Source of the DNA: Mesonia sp008017825
Lineage (GTDB): Bacteria; Bacteroidota; Bacteroidia; Flavobacteriales; Flavobacteriaceae
Reading direction: 5' to 3'
DNA length: 64,000 bases
NCBI RefSeq assembly: GCF_008017825.1
Contig: NZ_VRLS01000086.1
Span: forward strand, 1 to 64,000
In this document: positions 34,937-43,892 of the stretch, in pieces
How positions within the stretch are numbered: the first letter of the stretch is position 1
How the letters are laid out: each line of letters opens with the position of its first letter
The notes under the pieces: generated by a model
What the model was told of the DNA's origin: nothing
The model's input: the letters and a program-made list of their open reading frames with translations, nothing else
Database searches by the model: none
Program-made: the position numbers and the translations under genes

Positions 34937-34966
34937 AAAGGCCCTTCAAGAAATTGAAGGGCCTTT
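34937..34966 (-). terminator. terminator of the methyltransferase gene
   Basis: AAAGGCCCTTCAA (937-949 of this kb) pairs perfectly with TTGAAGGGCCTTT (954-966) around a 4-base loop. It lies just beyond the stop of the leftward methyltransferase gene. The T run on that strand is weak (CTTTCTC), so termination may be partial. Confidence 0.7.
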
Positions 34967-34975
34967 TGAATATAA

Positions 34976-35755
34976 TTATAACCTTATTTTAAAATGTTCT
35001 TTTTCCTGTTCTTTTCTAAAGAATACCAATCCCCAAAAAAATGTATCGATACTTACTTTAACTTTTGGGTGCTTTTTAATTTCTTCCCAAGCTTCTTGCA
35101 TTCCGCTAGACCAGTAGATGTCATCAAAGATAAATACGGTTTCATTGTGAATTAAGGGCAATAAAGCTTCAAAATATTCAAGGGTCGCCTCTTTGCTATG
35201 GTGACCGTCAATAAAGGCTAAATCTATTTTTTGAAAAGGAATGTTAGGAATTTGTTCTTTAAAGTCACCTACCGCTACTTGAATGTTGGTTAGTTGGTGT
35301 TTTTGAAAGTATGTTTTGGCTACTGCTGCGGTCTGGGAACAGCCTTCTATGGTATAAAGTTCGACAGGATTATTGCATGCGATACTAGCAGCGCCCATTC
35401 CTACAGAAGTTCCTAATTCTACAGCAGTATTCATCTGAAAATAATGCGTTAACCGATTTAGAAATTTACTCCGTTTTAAAGTAGTTCCAGCATTTTTAGC
35501 AATGGCAGCGATTTTTCTTTTATCCTCATAAAACACCTGAGATCCTGCACCCAGATCTTTTACTTGGATAGACTGCTGATCATTCAAAATTTCTTGACGG
35601 AATTTTTTTAAAATAGGATAGGAGTTGTACTTCTTCTTATCATAAAAACATAAAGTGACTAGTTGATACACAAAAGGAGAGTGTACCCCATGTTGATTGG
35701 AGCTTTTCCACCAAAAATTCGGATATGATTTAAGTAAGTGCTTCAAGGCTTTCAA
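34976..35755 (-). CDS. class I SAM-dependent methyltransferase
   Basis: This 259-residue protein has the N-terminal KSSNQHGVHSPFVYQL block common to a flavobacterial group, and a Rossmann-type methyltransferase core: TAVELGTSVGMGAASIA (SAM-binding motif I), LYTIEGCSQTAAVAKTYF (motif II) and KIDLAFIDGHHSKEATLEYF with FIFDDIYWSSGMQEAW, as in the O-methyltransferase 24 family. Substrate unknown. The start must be TTG at 35755 or the TTG three codons later: an in-frame TGA lies two codons upstream and there is no ATG before the conserved N terminus. Confidence 0.8.
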   Translation of the reverse strand: MKALKHLLKSYPNFWWKSSNQHGVHSPFVYQLVTLCFYDKKKYNSYPILKKFRQEILNDQQSIQVKDLGAGSQVFYEDKRKIAAIAKNAGTTLKRSKFLNRLTHYFQMNTAVELGTSVGMGAASIACNNPVELYTIEGCSQTAAVAKTYFQKHQLTNIQVAVGDFKEQIPNIPFQKIDLAFIDGHHSKEATLEYFEALLPLIHNETVFIFDDIYWSSGMQEAWEEIKKHPKVKVSIDTFFWGLVFFRKEQEKEHFKIRL

Positions 35756-35861
35756 ATCTCAAGAGTGCGTAAAAATAGAGATTATAGTTTATCTTTTAAA
35801 AAATTTGTATGCTGTAATTTTTATATAGTCTGAGATAGATAGGAAGAAGTGGTGATTTTCT

Positions 35862-36380
35862 TAAAAATTCTAACCCCTGTTAAAGTAGATTTCTCAATCG
35901 TTCCTCTTTCGAAGTGACAATCGCTACCTGTCATATTGAGTGCAGCGCAGCGGAGTAGAAATATCTTTTAAAATTCTAACTCTTGTTTAAACAGATTTCT
36001 CAGTCGTTCCTTCTTCGAAATGACAAACTTGTCGAAATGACAATCGCTTACTGTCATATTGAGCGCAGCGCAGCGGAGTAGAAATATCTTTTAAAAATTC
36101 GAACTCCTGTTTAAACAGATTTCTCAGTCGTGTCTCCTTCGAAATGACAGGTTACAATTTTTATTAAGCAGCTTTCTCATTCATGCCTTCTTCGAAATGA
36201 CAAACTTGTCGGAATGACAATCGCTTACTGTCATATTGAGCGCAGCGCAGCGGAGTTGAAATATCTTTTAAAAATTCGAACTCCTGTTTAAACAGATTTC
36301 TCAATCGTTCCTCTTTCGAAATGACAGGTTACAATTTTTATTAAGCAGCTTTCTCATTCATGCCTTCTTCGAAATGACAA
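35862..36380. repeat. tandem intergenic repeats, including a 177-bp near-identical duplication
   Basis: Three copies of an about 98-bp unit start at 35929, 36052 and 36229 with TGTCATATTGAGCGCAGCGC (one base differs in the first) and run to TTCGAAATGACA. Half-copies lie at 35862-35918, 36168-36202 and 36348-36380. The blocks 36044-36203 and 36221-36380 are almost identical, offset by exactly 177 bp. The ends TGTCAT and ATGACA form inverted repeats. This is the dispersed GTCATTTCGA/CGCAGCGGAGT repeat type common in flavobacterial genomes. No gene lies in this stretch. Confidence 0.88.
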
Positions 36381-36386
36381 TAGAAA

Positions 36387-38252
36387 TTAATCCTCTCCTT
36401 CCATAATCGCTGAAAGTTCAAACCAGCGTTCGGTTTTTTGATCAATCTCATCGATGATTTTTTGTAAGGCTATAGATTTTTCTTTGATCTGTTCTTCGGT
36501 TAATTCTTGTAAAAACTCCTCTTGCAAAGTCTCTTTTTTACGCTCTAGTTGAGGTAAATCTTTTTCAATGCGCTTAAATTCTTTCTGCTCGTTATAACTG
36601 AGTTGTGCATCGGCGGTGGTGGCTTTCCAATCGCTTTTAGAATTTGCTTTTGTCTTTTCAGTAACTGGACTAGTACTACTATCATAGACTCTAAAATCGC
36701 TATAATTTCCAGGAAAATCTTCTACTTCTCCATGGCCTCTAAAAACAAATAAGTGATCTACAATCTTATCCATAAAGTAACGGTCGTGAGAAACCACCAA
36801 CAAGCAACCAGGATAATCTAAAAGAAAACTTTCCAAGACATTGAGGGTTACAATATCTAAATCGTTGGTTGGCTCATCGAGAATTAAAAAGTTAGGATTC
36901 TGAATAAGAATGGTACATAAATATAAACGTTTGCGCTCTCCACCGCTTAGTTTCTCTACGTAATCATATTGCTTCTTTCTATCAAATAAAAAGCGTTCTA
37001 GCAACTGAGCAGCAGAAATTTGCCTTCCCTTTTTTAAAGGAATATATTCTCCAAATTCACGAATGACCTCAATTACTTTTTGACCTTCTTTAATGCGAAT
37101 TCCTTTTTGGGTGTAATACCCAAATTTCACGGTTTCTCCAATGGTGATTTTTCCGCTATCCGCTTTTAAATTTCCGGTAAGAATATTAAGAAAAGTCGAT
37201 TTACCTGTTCCGTTTTTACCGATAATTCCCAGTCGTTCTCCGGGTTGAAAATTATAGTTAAATTGATCTAATAATACCTTTCCGTCAAAGCTCTTAGAAA
37301 TCTTATGGAGTTCCACGATCTTATTTCCCATACGTTCCATATTAAGCTCGAGCTGTACTTCGTGTTCATTACGTCGTTTGTGAGCATTGGCTTTAATATC
37401 GGCAAAATCGTCAATTCTCGATTTAGATTTGGTAGTTCGCGCTTTGGGTTGGCGACGCATCCAGTCGAGCTCTTTTTTATAGAGCTGTTTAGCTTTGTCG
37501 GTATTGGTTTTTTCAACTTCTACGCGCGCTTCTTTTTTATCTAGGTAATAACTGTAATTTCCTTTATAGGTGTAAAGCTGCCCGTCTTCTAATTCGATAA
37601 TTTCATTACACACCCGTTCTAAAAAATACCGATCGTGAGTGACCATAAAAAGGGTAAAGTTTTGTTTTTTAAAGAAATCTTCGAGCCACTCAATCATTTC
37701 TAAATCTAAGTGGTTGGTAGGCTCATCAAGAATTAGCAAGTCAGGTTTATCTAGAAGAACAGTGGCTAATGCCAATCGCTTTTTTTGCCCTCCCGAAAGT
37801 TTAGACACCGATTGGTGAAGGTCTTCTAATTTTAGTTTAGATAAAATCTGTTTGTATTCTGTTTCAAAATCCCAGGCTTGTTTGGCTTCCATCAAATCGA
37901 AAGCTTTTTGATAAGCATCCGTATCTTCAGGATTGTTGAGCGCTTTTTCATATTGCTCAATAATACGAAGCACTTCATTGTCGGATGCAAATACCACTTG
38001 CTCTACCGTGAGTTTCGGATCCAGGTTGGGTTCCTGCGGCAAAAACGCTACCTTAATATCTTTACGATAAACTACTTTTCCTTCATCAGGAAGTTCGGCT
38101 TGAGACAATATATTTAGAAGGGAAGTTTTCCCAGTTCCATTTTTAGCAATAAGCGCAATTTTCTGTCCTTGATTGATTCCGAAGGATAGATCTTTAAATA
38201 AAATGCGTTCGCCAAATGCTTTGGCGATGTTCTCGATAGATGCGTAATTCAA
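36387..38252 (-). CDS. uup: ABC-F type ATPase (Uup-like)
   Basis: This 621-residue cytoplasmic protein has two ABC domains: Walker A KNGTGKTSLLN and GKNGTGKSTFLN, signatures KLSGGQKKRLALA and KLSGGERKRLYLC, Walker B LLILDEPTNHLDL and LILDEPTNDLDI. A linker between them is basic, and a C-terminal coiled coil (last 70 residues, KDLPQLERKKETLQEEFLQE) is typical of Uup. ABC-F proteins act on ribosomes or DNA rather than transport. TTG at 38252 is chosen because it yields MNYASIENIAKAFGER, the usual start of this family; a TTG seven codons upstream (38273) is the alternative. Confidence 0.88.
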   Translation of the reverse strand: MNYASIENIAKAFGERILFKDLSFGINQGQKIALIAKNGTGKTSLLNILSQAELPDEGKVVYRKDIKVAFLPQEPNLDPKLTVEQVVFASDNEVLRIIEQYEKALNNPEDTDAYQKAFDLMEAKQAWDFETEYKQILSKLKLEDLHQSVSKLSGGQKKRLALATVLLDKPDLLILDEPTNHLDLEMIEWLEDFFKKQNFTLFMVTHDRYFLERVCNEIIELEDGQLYTYKGNYSYYLDKKEARVEVEKTNTDKAKQLYKKELDWMRRQPKARTTKSKSRIDDFADIKANAHKRRNEHEVQLELNMERMGNKIVELHKISKSFDGKVLLDQFNYNFQPGERLGIIGKNGTGKSTFLNILTGNLKADSGKITIGETVKFGYYTQKGIRIKEGQKVIEVIREFGEYIPLKKGRQISAAQLLERFLFDRKKQYDYVEKLSGGERKRLYLCTILIQNPNFLILDEPTNDLDIVTLNVLESFLLDYPGCLLVVSHDRYFMDKIVDHLFVFRGHGEVEDFPGNYSDFRVYDSSTSPVTEKTKANSKSDWKATTADAQLSYNEQKEFKRIEKDLPQLERKKETLQEEFLQELTEEQIKEKSIALQKIIDEIDQKTERWFELSAIMEGED

Positions 38253-38331
38253 GGCTTTTGATTTTTGTTGCAAATTAACAAGAAAATACTGAGTATTTTA
38301 GGTTTAGGTTTTATTATTAGGTCTTAAAAGT

Positions 38332-38339
38332 TATATTTG
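38332..38339 (+). promoter_or_regulatory. -7 box of the polysaccharide locus
   Basis: TATATTTG matches TAnnTTTG exactly. It lies 12 bases before the ATG at 38352 and 24 before the ATG at 38364. No TTG stands at the expected distance upstream (a TTT does). It overlaps the TTG triplet at 38337, which therefore cannot be the start codon. Confidence 0.5.
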
Positions 38340-38351
38340 CTTCGTATAGAA

Positions 38352-39155
38352 ATGTCATTTTTAATGAAGTTGATAAAGCTTATGTTGCTTTTTATCCTTA
38401 TCGGAAGTTTTACTTCTTGTATAGGGACAAAGAAACTCACCTACTTACAAGAAAGTGAGCAGCAAGTAGATAGTCTCATGGCTATTAGACAAATTCAAAA
38501 GCCTTACCGCGTTCAAACGAATGATCTCTTAAGTATTCGGGTAAAAGCATTAGACCAAGAGCTGGTAGGTATGTTCAATCCTATCGATGATAATAATGTA
38601 AGTGCTACTGGCGAAGAACGTTTGTATTATGACGGATTTCTTGTGGATAATCACGGGAATATAAGGGTTCCTACCTTAGGAGAAATCAATGTCTTAGGAT
38701 TTACCTTAGAAGAGATTCGACTTAAAATTGAAGAAGAACTTCTTACCAATTATTTTAAAGAAGAAGCCAATATATTTGTAACGGTAAAATTAGCAGGAAT
38801 TCGCTATACCACGATTGGCGAAATAGGTTCTGGTAGTCAGGTGATTTATAAGGATCAAGTCACGATTATGGAAGCCATTGCCAATGCGGGAGATATCGAA
38901 CTTACGGGAGACCGTACCGATGTGGTGGTTTTAAGGCAATATCCAGGCGGACAAAAAGTACACCATATCGATTTAACTGCTTTAGATGCTATTAATTCTC
39001 CTTATTATTATATACAACCTAATGATTTGATCATGGTCAAACCTTTACCTCAAAAAAGTTTAGGATTTGGGGTAAACGGATTGGAAACCTTTTCGGCCGT
39101 TGCCTCTGTAGTCGCTTTAATCACGTCCCTTATTTTACTTTCAAACCGATTGTGA
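38352..39155 (+). CDS. wza: polysaccharide export lipoprotein (Wza-like)
   Basis: This 267-residue protein has a lipoprotein signal (LIGSFTSC), a polysaccharide biosynthesis/export domain (YRVQTNDLLSIRVKALD to about residue 130), a SLBB-type segment (TTIGEIGSGSQVIYKDQVTI) and a C-terminal hydrophobic helix. It should form the outer-membrane channel for the glycan. Start: the ATG at 38352 (MSFLMKLIKLMLLF) or, with a leader better matching the -7 box, ATG at 38364 (MKLIKLMLLF). It opens the locus and overlaps wzc by 4 bp. Confidence 0.88.
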   Translation: MSFLMKLIKLMLLFILIGSFTSCIGTKKLTYLQESEQQVDSLMAIRQIQKPYRVQTNDLLSIRVKALDQELVGMFNPIDDNNVSATGEERLYYDGFLVDNHGNIRVPTLGEINVLGFTLEEIRLKIEEELLTNYFKEEANIFVTVKLAGIRYTTIGEIGSGSQVIYKDQVTIMEAIANAGDIELTGDRTDVVVLRQYPGGQKVHHIDLTALDAINSPYYYIQPNDLIMVKPLPQKSLGFGVNGLETFSAVASVVALITSLILLSNRL

Positions 39156-41617
39156 TGGAAGAAGAATTTGAAATTAATGACAGTACGACTGGGAATTTTG
39201 ACTTTAAAGGGTTTATCCTCAAAGTGTTTAGTTATTGGTACATCTTTGTCATTAGTATTCTCATAGGGCTTGGAATAGCTTATTATATCAACGTAAGAAA
39301 GCTTCCGGTCTACCGTTTAAGCTCTCTTATTAGTATTAAAGACGATCAAAATCCTTTTTTTACTTCCAATACCAGCCTTACTTTTAATTGGGGAGGAACT
39401 TCCGATAAGGTGAGCACAGCAGTAACTACGCTCAATACCCGATCCCATAACGAACAGGTGGTAGAACGTTTGCAATATTATTTAGAATACTTAAGACAAG
39501 GAGAATACCAAAAAGTAGATGCTTACGGACAGACGCCTTTCCTTATTGAGGTGGATACTTCTCGTTTTCAAGCTTTGCATACCCTTATAGGCATTCGGCT
39601 TATCGATTCCTCTCGGTATGAACTGAGTTTAACTCGGGAAGAGCCAGGGAAGGTTTCCTTGATGCGTTACCATGATAAAGAACAGAGTTCCTTGTTTTTA
39701 GAAAACGGAACCTTTAAAAAAACTTTTAAGGTGGGGGAGTCAGTTCGTTTGCCTTTTGCTAATTTTACTTTAACTCGGTCTAAAAATCCATTAGTTACTG
39801 GAAAAACTTATTACATACAATTTTTAAATTTTGATAATGTCGTAAAGACTTATCAAAATATTCGAGTAGATGCAGAACAAAAAGGAGGCTCTGTATTATC
39901 ACTTTCTTTAACGGGTAATAACAAGGAAAAGCTGGTAGATTATCTAAATGCCACAGCAGAGGTATTAAGCGATAATATGCTGAGACGGAAAAATTTATTT
40001 GCTACCAAGACCATTCAATTTATCGATAGCAGTTTGCAAGAGCGCTCTAAAGAGCTGAAAGGGGTAGAAGATGAAATGAATACCTTTAAAAAGAGTAATG
40101 CTATTATCGATATTACTGCTGAAGCACAAAATTTACGCGTAAAATTAACCGATTTTGATATTCAAGAACGAGATTTAAAACGCAGACTCAACTATTTGGT
40201 CACACTCGAAGATTATTTAGAATCTCGCAGTGACTATAGCAGTGTTCCCGCGCCTTCGGTTGCGGGAATAGTAGAATCTAGCCTCACCAATGGGGTTGCT
40301 CGCATCATTACCTTATCGGAAGAGCGAGAAAAATACCAATATAGCTTAAAAGAAGACAATCCTACCTTTGATGATATCGATCGGAAAATTAATGCTACCA
40401 AATCGGTTTTATTAGAAAACATCACTTCCTCTAAAGGATTATTAAAGTCTGAGTTAAATAATATCCGTACAGAAATTGCTGCTTTAGAAGCAGAAGTCGC
40501 TAACTTACCGCAAGAACAACAAGATTTACTTAAAATTGAGCGACGTTATAACATTAGCGAACAGACGTATAATCTATTTTTAGCCAAACGAAATGAAGCA
40601 GGTTTGGTCAAAGCTGCCAATGTAAGTGATGTACAAGTGATCGATGAAGCTAAAGATGTGGGAGGCGGGAAAATAGGTCCGAATACACAGTTGAATTATG
40701 TAATGGCTGTGTTGCTGGGAAGTGTTATCCCTTTGGTATTTGTTTTTGTCATCGTATTTTTAGACAATAAAATTAACAGTGCTAAAGATGTAGAGCGTTT
40801 ATCTCCAGTACCTATTTTGGGAATGTTAGGGAAGAGTAGGCAATCGAGTAATTTGGTGGTGTATAATAAACCTAAATCGGCTATTGCTGAAAGCTTTCGA
40901 GGTTTACGCGCTAGTTTGCAATTTATCTATAAGCAGCAAGAAATTACGGGATGTAAAACCGTATTGATCACTTCTTCGGTATCTGGGGAAGGAAAGACAT
41001 TTTGTTCTATGAATTTGGCTTCCGTATTTGCGATTAGCGGTAAGAAGACCATTCTATTAGGACTGGACTTAAGAAAGCCTAAGATTTTTGATGATTTTGA
41101 AATCACCAACCAGGTAGGGATAGTCAATTATTTAATCGGTCAAAAAAGCAGCGAAGAAGTTATACAAAAAACTAAGTACGATCATCTGGATATCATTACG
41201 GCGGGCCCTGTACCCCCTAATCCTTCAGAGTTATTGATGACCGATAAAATGGATGAAATCATAAAAGAGCTGCAAGCTACCTATGATTATATCATTCTCG
41301 ATTCACCACCTGTAGGTTTGGTTTCTGATGCTTTAAATTTAGTAAAGTATGCCGATGCTTCCCTGTATATGGTCCGTCAAGGCTATACCAAACATGCCAT
41401 GCTGGGGGTAATCAATGAGAAGTATAAAAAAGGAGAGGTAGAAAACATAAGTTTTGTCCTTAATTATTTCCAACAAAAAGCCAAGTACGGATATGGCTAT
41501 GGTTACGGGTATGGTTACGGCTATGGGTATGGAAATTATGGGAATTATGGAAATGGATACCACGATGAAGAAAAAAAACAATCTCTATTTAATAAGGTCT
41601 TTAAACGGAAAAAATAA
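39152..41617 (+). CDS. wzc: tyrosine autokinase of polysaccharide export (Wzc-like)
   Basis: This 821-residue inner-membrane protein has a Wzz domain (from about 20, first helix 27-45), a periplasmic coiled coil (about 285-480), a second helix (about 515-537) and a cytoplasmic BY-kinase domain with Walker A SSVSGEGKT (608-616), Walker A' LLGLDLRKP (635-643) and Walker B YIILDSPP. The last 44 residues contain eight Tyr-Gly repeats and three more tyrosines (778-803), followed by a Lys-rich end; these tyrosines are the likely autophosphorylation sites. It controls chain length and links to Wza, whose gene it overlaps by 4 bp. Confidence 0.92.
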   Translation: MMEEEFEINDSTTGNFDFKGFILKVFSYWYIFVISILIGLGIAYYINVRKLPVYRLSSLISIKDDQNPFFTSNTSLTFNWGGTSDKVSTAVTTLNTRSHNEQVVERLQYYLEYLRQGEYQKVDAYGQTPFLIEVDTSRFQALHTLIGIRLIDSSRYELSLTREEPGKVSLMRYHDKEQSSLFLENGTFKKTFKVGESVRLPFANFTLTRSKNPLVTGKTYYIQFLNFDNVVKTYQNIRVDAEQKGGSVLSLSLTGNNKEKLVDYLNATAEVLSDNMLRRKNLFATKTIQFIDSSLQERSKELKGVEDEMNTFKKSNAIIDITAEAQNLRVKLTDFDIQERDLKRRLNYLVTLEDYLESRSDYSSVPAPSVAGIVESSLTNGVARIITLSEEREKYQYSLKEDNPTFDDIDRKINATKSVLLENITSSKGLLKSELNNIRTEIAALEAEVANLPQEQQDLLKIERRYNISEQTYNLFLAKRNEAGLVKAANVSDVQVIDEAKDVGGGKIGPNTQLNYVMAVLLGSVIPLVFVFVIVFLDNKINSAKDVERLSPVPILGMLGKSRQSSNLVVYNKPKSAIAESFRGLRASLQFIYKQQEITGCKTVLITSSVSGEGKTFCSMNLASVFAISGKKTILLGLDLRKPKIFDDFEITNQVGIVNYLIGQKSSEEVIQKTKYDHLDIITAGPVPPNPSELLMTDKMDEIIKELQATYDYIILDSPPVGLVSDALNLVKYADASLYMVRQGYTKHAMLGVINEKYKKGEVENISFVLNYFQQKAKYGYGYGYGYGYGYGYGNYGNYGNGYHDEEKKQSLFNKVFKRKK
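41486..41560 (+). repeat. Tyr-Gly codon repeat in wzc
   Basis: Eight Tyr-Gly dipeptide codon pairs (TAY GGN) in a row, then NYG NYG NGY. The DNA units use both TAT and TAC and all Gly codons GGA/C/G/T, so the protein rather than the DNA repeat is conserved. It could still slip and vary in length. Confidence 0.85.
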
Positions 41618-42904
41618 ATGAAAAATCAACCACGCATTGCCATTATAGGCTTAGGTTATGTTGGACTTCCCTTAGCTGTAGCTTTCGCTGAAAAATATTC
41701 AGTAATCGGTTTTGATATCAATCAAAATCGCGTTTCTCAGCTTCAGCAGGGAACCGATCATACCTTAGAAGTATCTGATGAACATTTACAATCAGTTTTA
41801 AAGGTAGAGGAAGGTAAAGGCTTAGCACTATCTTATACTGCAGATTCTTTAGCTGATGCGGAAGTCTATATTGTTACCGTACCAACACCAACCGATAAAA
41901 ATCACCGTCCGGTACTTACTCCCTTACAAAAAGCCAGTGAAACCATTGGTAAATACCTTAAAAAAGGAGACGTAGTCATCTACGAATCTACGGTTTACCC
42001 TGGAGTGACCGAAGAAGTATGTGTACCTATTCTAGAAGCGGTATCGGGATTAAAATTTAACGAAGACTTTTATGCGGGCTATTCCCCAGAACGCATCAAC
42101 CCGGGTGATAAGAAACATACGGTGACTCAAATTTTAAAAGTCACTTCGGGTTCAACTCCAGCTATGGCTCAGCAAATTGATGAGTTGTACGCTTCTATCA
42201 TTACTGCCGGAACCCATTTAGCACCGAGTATCAAAGTAGCAGAAGCAGCTAAAGTTATTGAAAATTCACAGCGGGATATCAATATTGCCTTTGTGAATGA
42301 GTTGAGTAAGATCTTTAGATTATTAGATATTGATACCGACGCCGTACTAGATGCGGCGGCGACCAAATGGAACTTTATTAAATTTACTCCAGGATTAGTG
42401 GGTGGTCATTGTATAGGGGTAGATCCTTATTATTTGGCACAACGCGCCCAAGAAGCAGGTTATAATCCCGAGATTATTTTGGCAGGAAGGCGTATGAACG
42501 ATGGGATGGGTGCTTATGTCGCACAAGAAGTTATTAAGTTGATGGTTAAGAAAGAAGCGACAATTAAACGTGGAAAAGCCTTAGTATTAGGAATTACATT
42601 TAAAGAAAACTGTCCCGATGTCAGAAACACCAAAGCTATTGATGTCATCGATGCACTTAAAGAATACAATTTAGAGGTCGATGTATGCGACCCTTGGGCC
42701 AATCCAGAAGAGGTCAAATCTATATTTGATTTGGAATTGATCACCGATTGTAAGGATTTACAATGCACCTATGATACCATTGTATTGTGTGTTTCTCATC
42801 AAGAGTTTTTAGCCTTAGACTTTCAAGCCTTGCGCAAACCCGAAACGGTCATTTTTGATGTAAAGTCCTTTTTACCTAAAGAAATCATAGACGGAAGATT
42901 ATAA
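41618..42904 (+). CDS. tviB: UDP-N-acetylhexosaminuronate dehydrogenase (TviB-like)
   Basis: This 428-residue enzyme has the NAD-binding motif GLGYVGLPLA (11-20), ESTVYPGVTEEV, SPERINPGD, and the catalytic-cysteine segment GGHCIGVDPYYLA (Cys265), then a C-terminal domain with GITFKENCPDVRNTK. It belongs to the group that makes UDP-GalNAc uronic acid (TviB/WbpO), oxidising C6 of UDP-GlcNAc. It starts right after the wzc stop (one base spacing or less) and its stop overlaps the next gene's ATG by one base, so it is made with the epimerase. Confidence 0.85.
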   Translation: MKNQPRIAIIGLGYVGLPLAVAFAEKYSVIGFDINQNRVSQLQQGTDHTLEVSDEHLQSVLKVEEGKGLALSYTADSLADAEVYIVTVPTPTDKNHRPVLTPLQKASETIGKYLKKGDVVIYESTVYPGVTEEVCVPILEAVSGLKFNEDFYAGYSPERINPGDKKHTVTQILKVTSGSTPAMAQQIDELYASIITAGTHLAPSIKVAEAAKVIENSQRDINIAFVNELSKIFRLLDIDTDAVLDAAATKWNFIKFTPGLVGGHCIGVDPYYLAQRAQEAGYNPEIILAGRRMNDGMGAYVAQEVIKLMVKKEATIKRGKALVLGITFKENCPDVRNTKAIDVIDALKEYNLEVDVCDPWANPEEVKSIFDLELITDCKDLQCTYDTIVLCVSHQEFLALDFQALRKPETVIFDVKSFLPKEIIDGRL

Positions 42905-43881
42905 TGAAGTATACTACAGCATACCACACTCAAGATTTAAAAGACTATTCATTTCTTATCACGGGAGGAGCTGGTTTTATTGGCTCTAACTTGGTACAAT
43001 ATTTATTAGAACACGGGGCTAAGAAAGTCCGTGTTTTAGATAACTTGTCCAATGGCTATTATGCCAACATAGAAGAATTTGAAAACCACTCCGCTTTCGA
43101 ATTTATGGAAGGTGACATTAGAGGTTTAGAGACTTGCAAAAAAGCCCTTAACGGAATAGATTATGTAAGTCATCAAGCTGCTTTGGGGTCAGTTCCTCGT
43201 TCGATTAACGATCCTATCACCTCTAATGATGTGAATGTGAGCGGATTTTTAAATATGTTAGTTGCTCAAAAAGAGAGTGATTCCGTAAAGCGATTGGTGT
43301 ATGCAGCCTCTAGTTCTACTTATGGAGATAGTAAAACCTTACCTAAAGTAGAAGAACAGATCGGAAAACCTTTATCTCCATATGCGGTAACCAAATATGT
43401 GAATGAATTGTATGCCGATGTATTTGCCAAAACCTACGGAATAGAAATTATAGGTCTGCGTTACTTTAATGTATTCGGCCCTAAGCAAAGTCCGAATGGA
43501 GCCTATGCAGCAGTAATTCCATTATTTATGCAAGCTTTAAAAGATGGGGAAGCTCCTACGATAAATGGAGACGGAGAGCAAACCCGAGATTTTACTTTTG
43601 TAGAAAACGCCGTTCAAGCCAATATAAAGGCTTTGTTCGCTCCTCAAGATGCTGTCAACGAAGTCTATAATGTAGCTTATGGAGAACGCATTAGTTTGAA
43701 CCAACTGTGGAAATCTTTACAAGAAGCCGCAGGGTCAGATTTAAAAGCAGAATACGGACCCTCACGTCAAGGCGATGTGCGTGATAGTTTGGCGAATATT
43801 CAAAAAGGAAAAGACAAATTAGGTTATGAGCCCCAATATAGCGTTCATAACGGATTACAAGTGACTTGGTCTAATTTTTAA
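42904..43881 (+). CDS. tviC: UDP-hexosaminuronate C4-epimerase (TviC/WbpP-like)
   Basis: This 325-residue SDR-type enzyme has the NAD-binding GGAGFIGSNL (21-30), the AASSSTYGD active-site serine segment (135-142) and the Y160-x3-K164 pair (SPYAVTKYVNELY). The GLRYFNVFGPKQSPNGAYAA segment is typical of the WbpP/TviC subgroup. With the upstream dehydrogenase it should give UDP-GalNAcA from UDP-GlcNAc or UDP-GlcNAcA. Overlaps the dehydrogenase stop by one base. Confidence 0.87.
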   Translation: MKYTTAYHTQDLKDYSFLITGGAGFIGSNLVQYLLEHGAKKVRVLDNLSNGYYANIEEFENHSAFEFMEGDIRGLETCKKALNGIDYVSHQAALGSVPRSINDPITSNDVNVSGFLNMLVAQKESDSVKRLVYAASSSTYGDSKTLPKVEEQIGKPLSPYAVTKYVNELYADVFAKTYGIEIIGLRYFNVFGPKQSPNGAYAAVIPLFMQALKDGEAPTINGDGEQTRDFTFVENAVQANIKALFAPQDAVNEVYNVAYGERISLNQLWKSLQEAAGSDLKAEYGPSRQGDVRDSLANIQKGKDKLGYEPQYSVHNGLQVTWSNF

Positions 43882-43892
43882 ATCCATAGAGT

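Noticed and set aside
35862..36380. Repeat block considered as a CRISPR array
   Set aside because: Units are about 98 and 177 bp, contain diverged half-copies and have no unique spacers of constant length; no cas genes nearby.
37305..37544. Antisense open frames within the ABC-F gene and similar ones within the wzm, T9SS and transporter genes
   Set aside because: They mirror the codon pattern of the well-supported genes on the other strand and match no family.
38337..38351. TTG start of the Wza-like gene at 38337
   Set aside because: It falls in the -7 promoter box and precedes the lipoprotein signal by extra residues; ATG at 38352 or 38364 is more likely.
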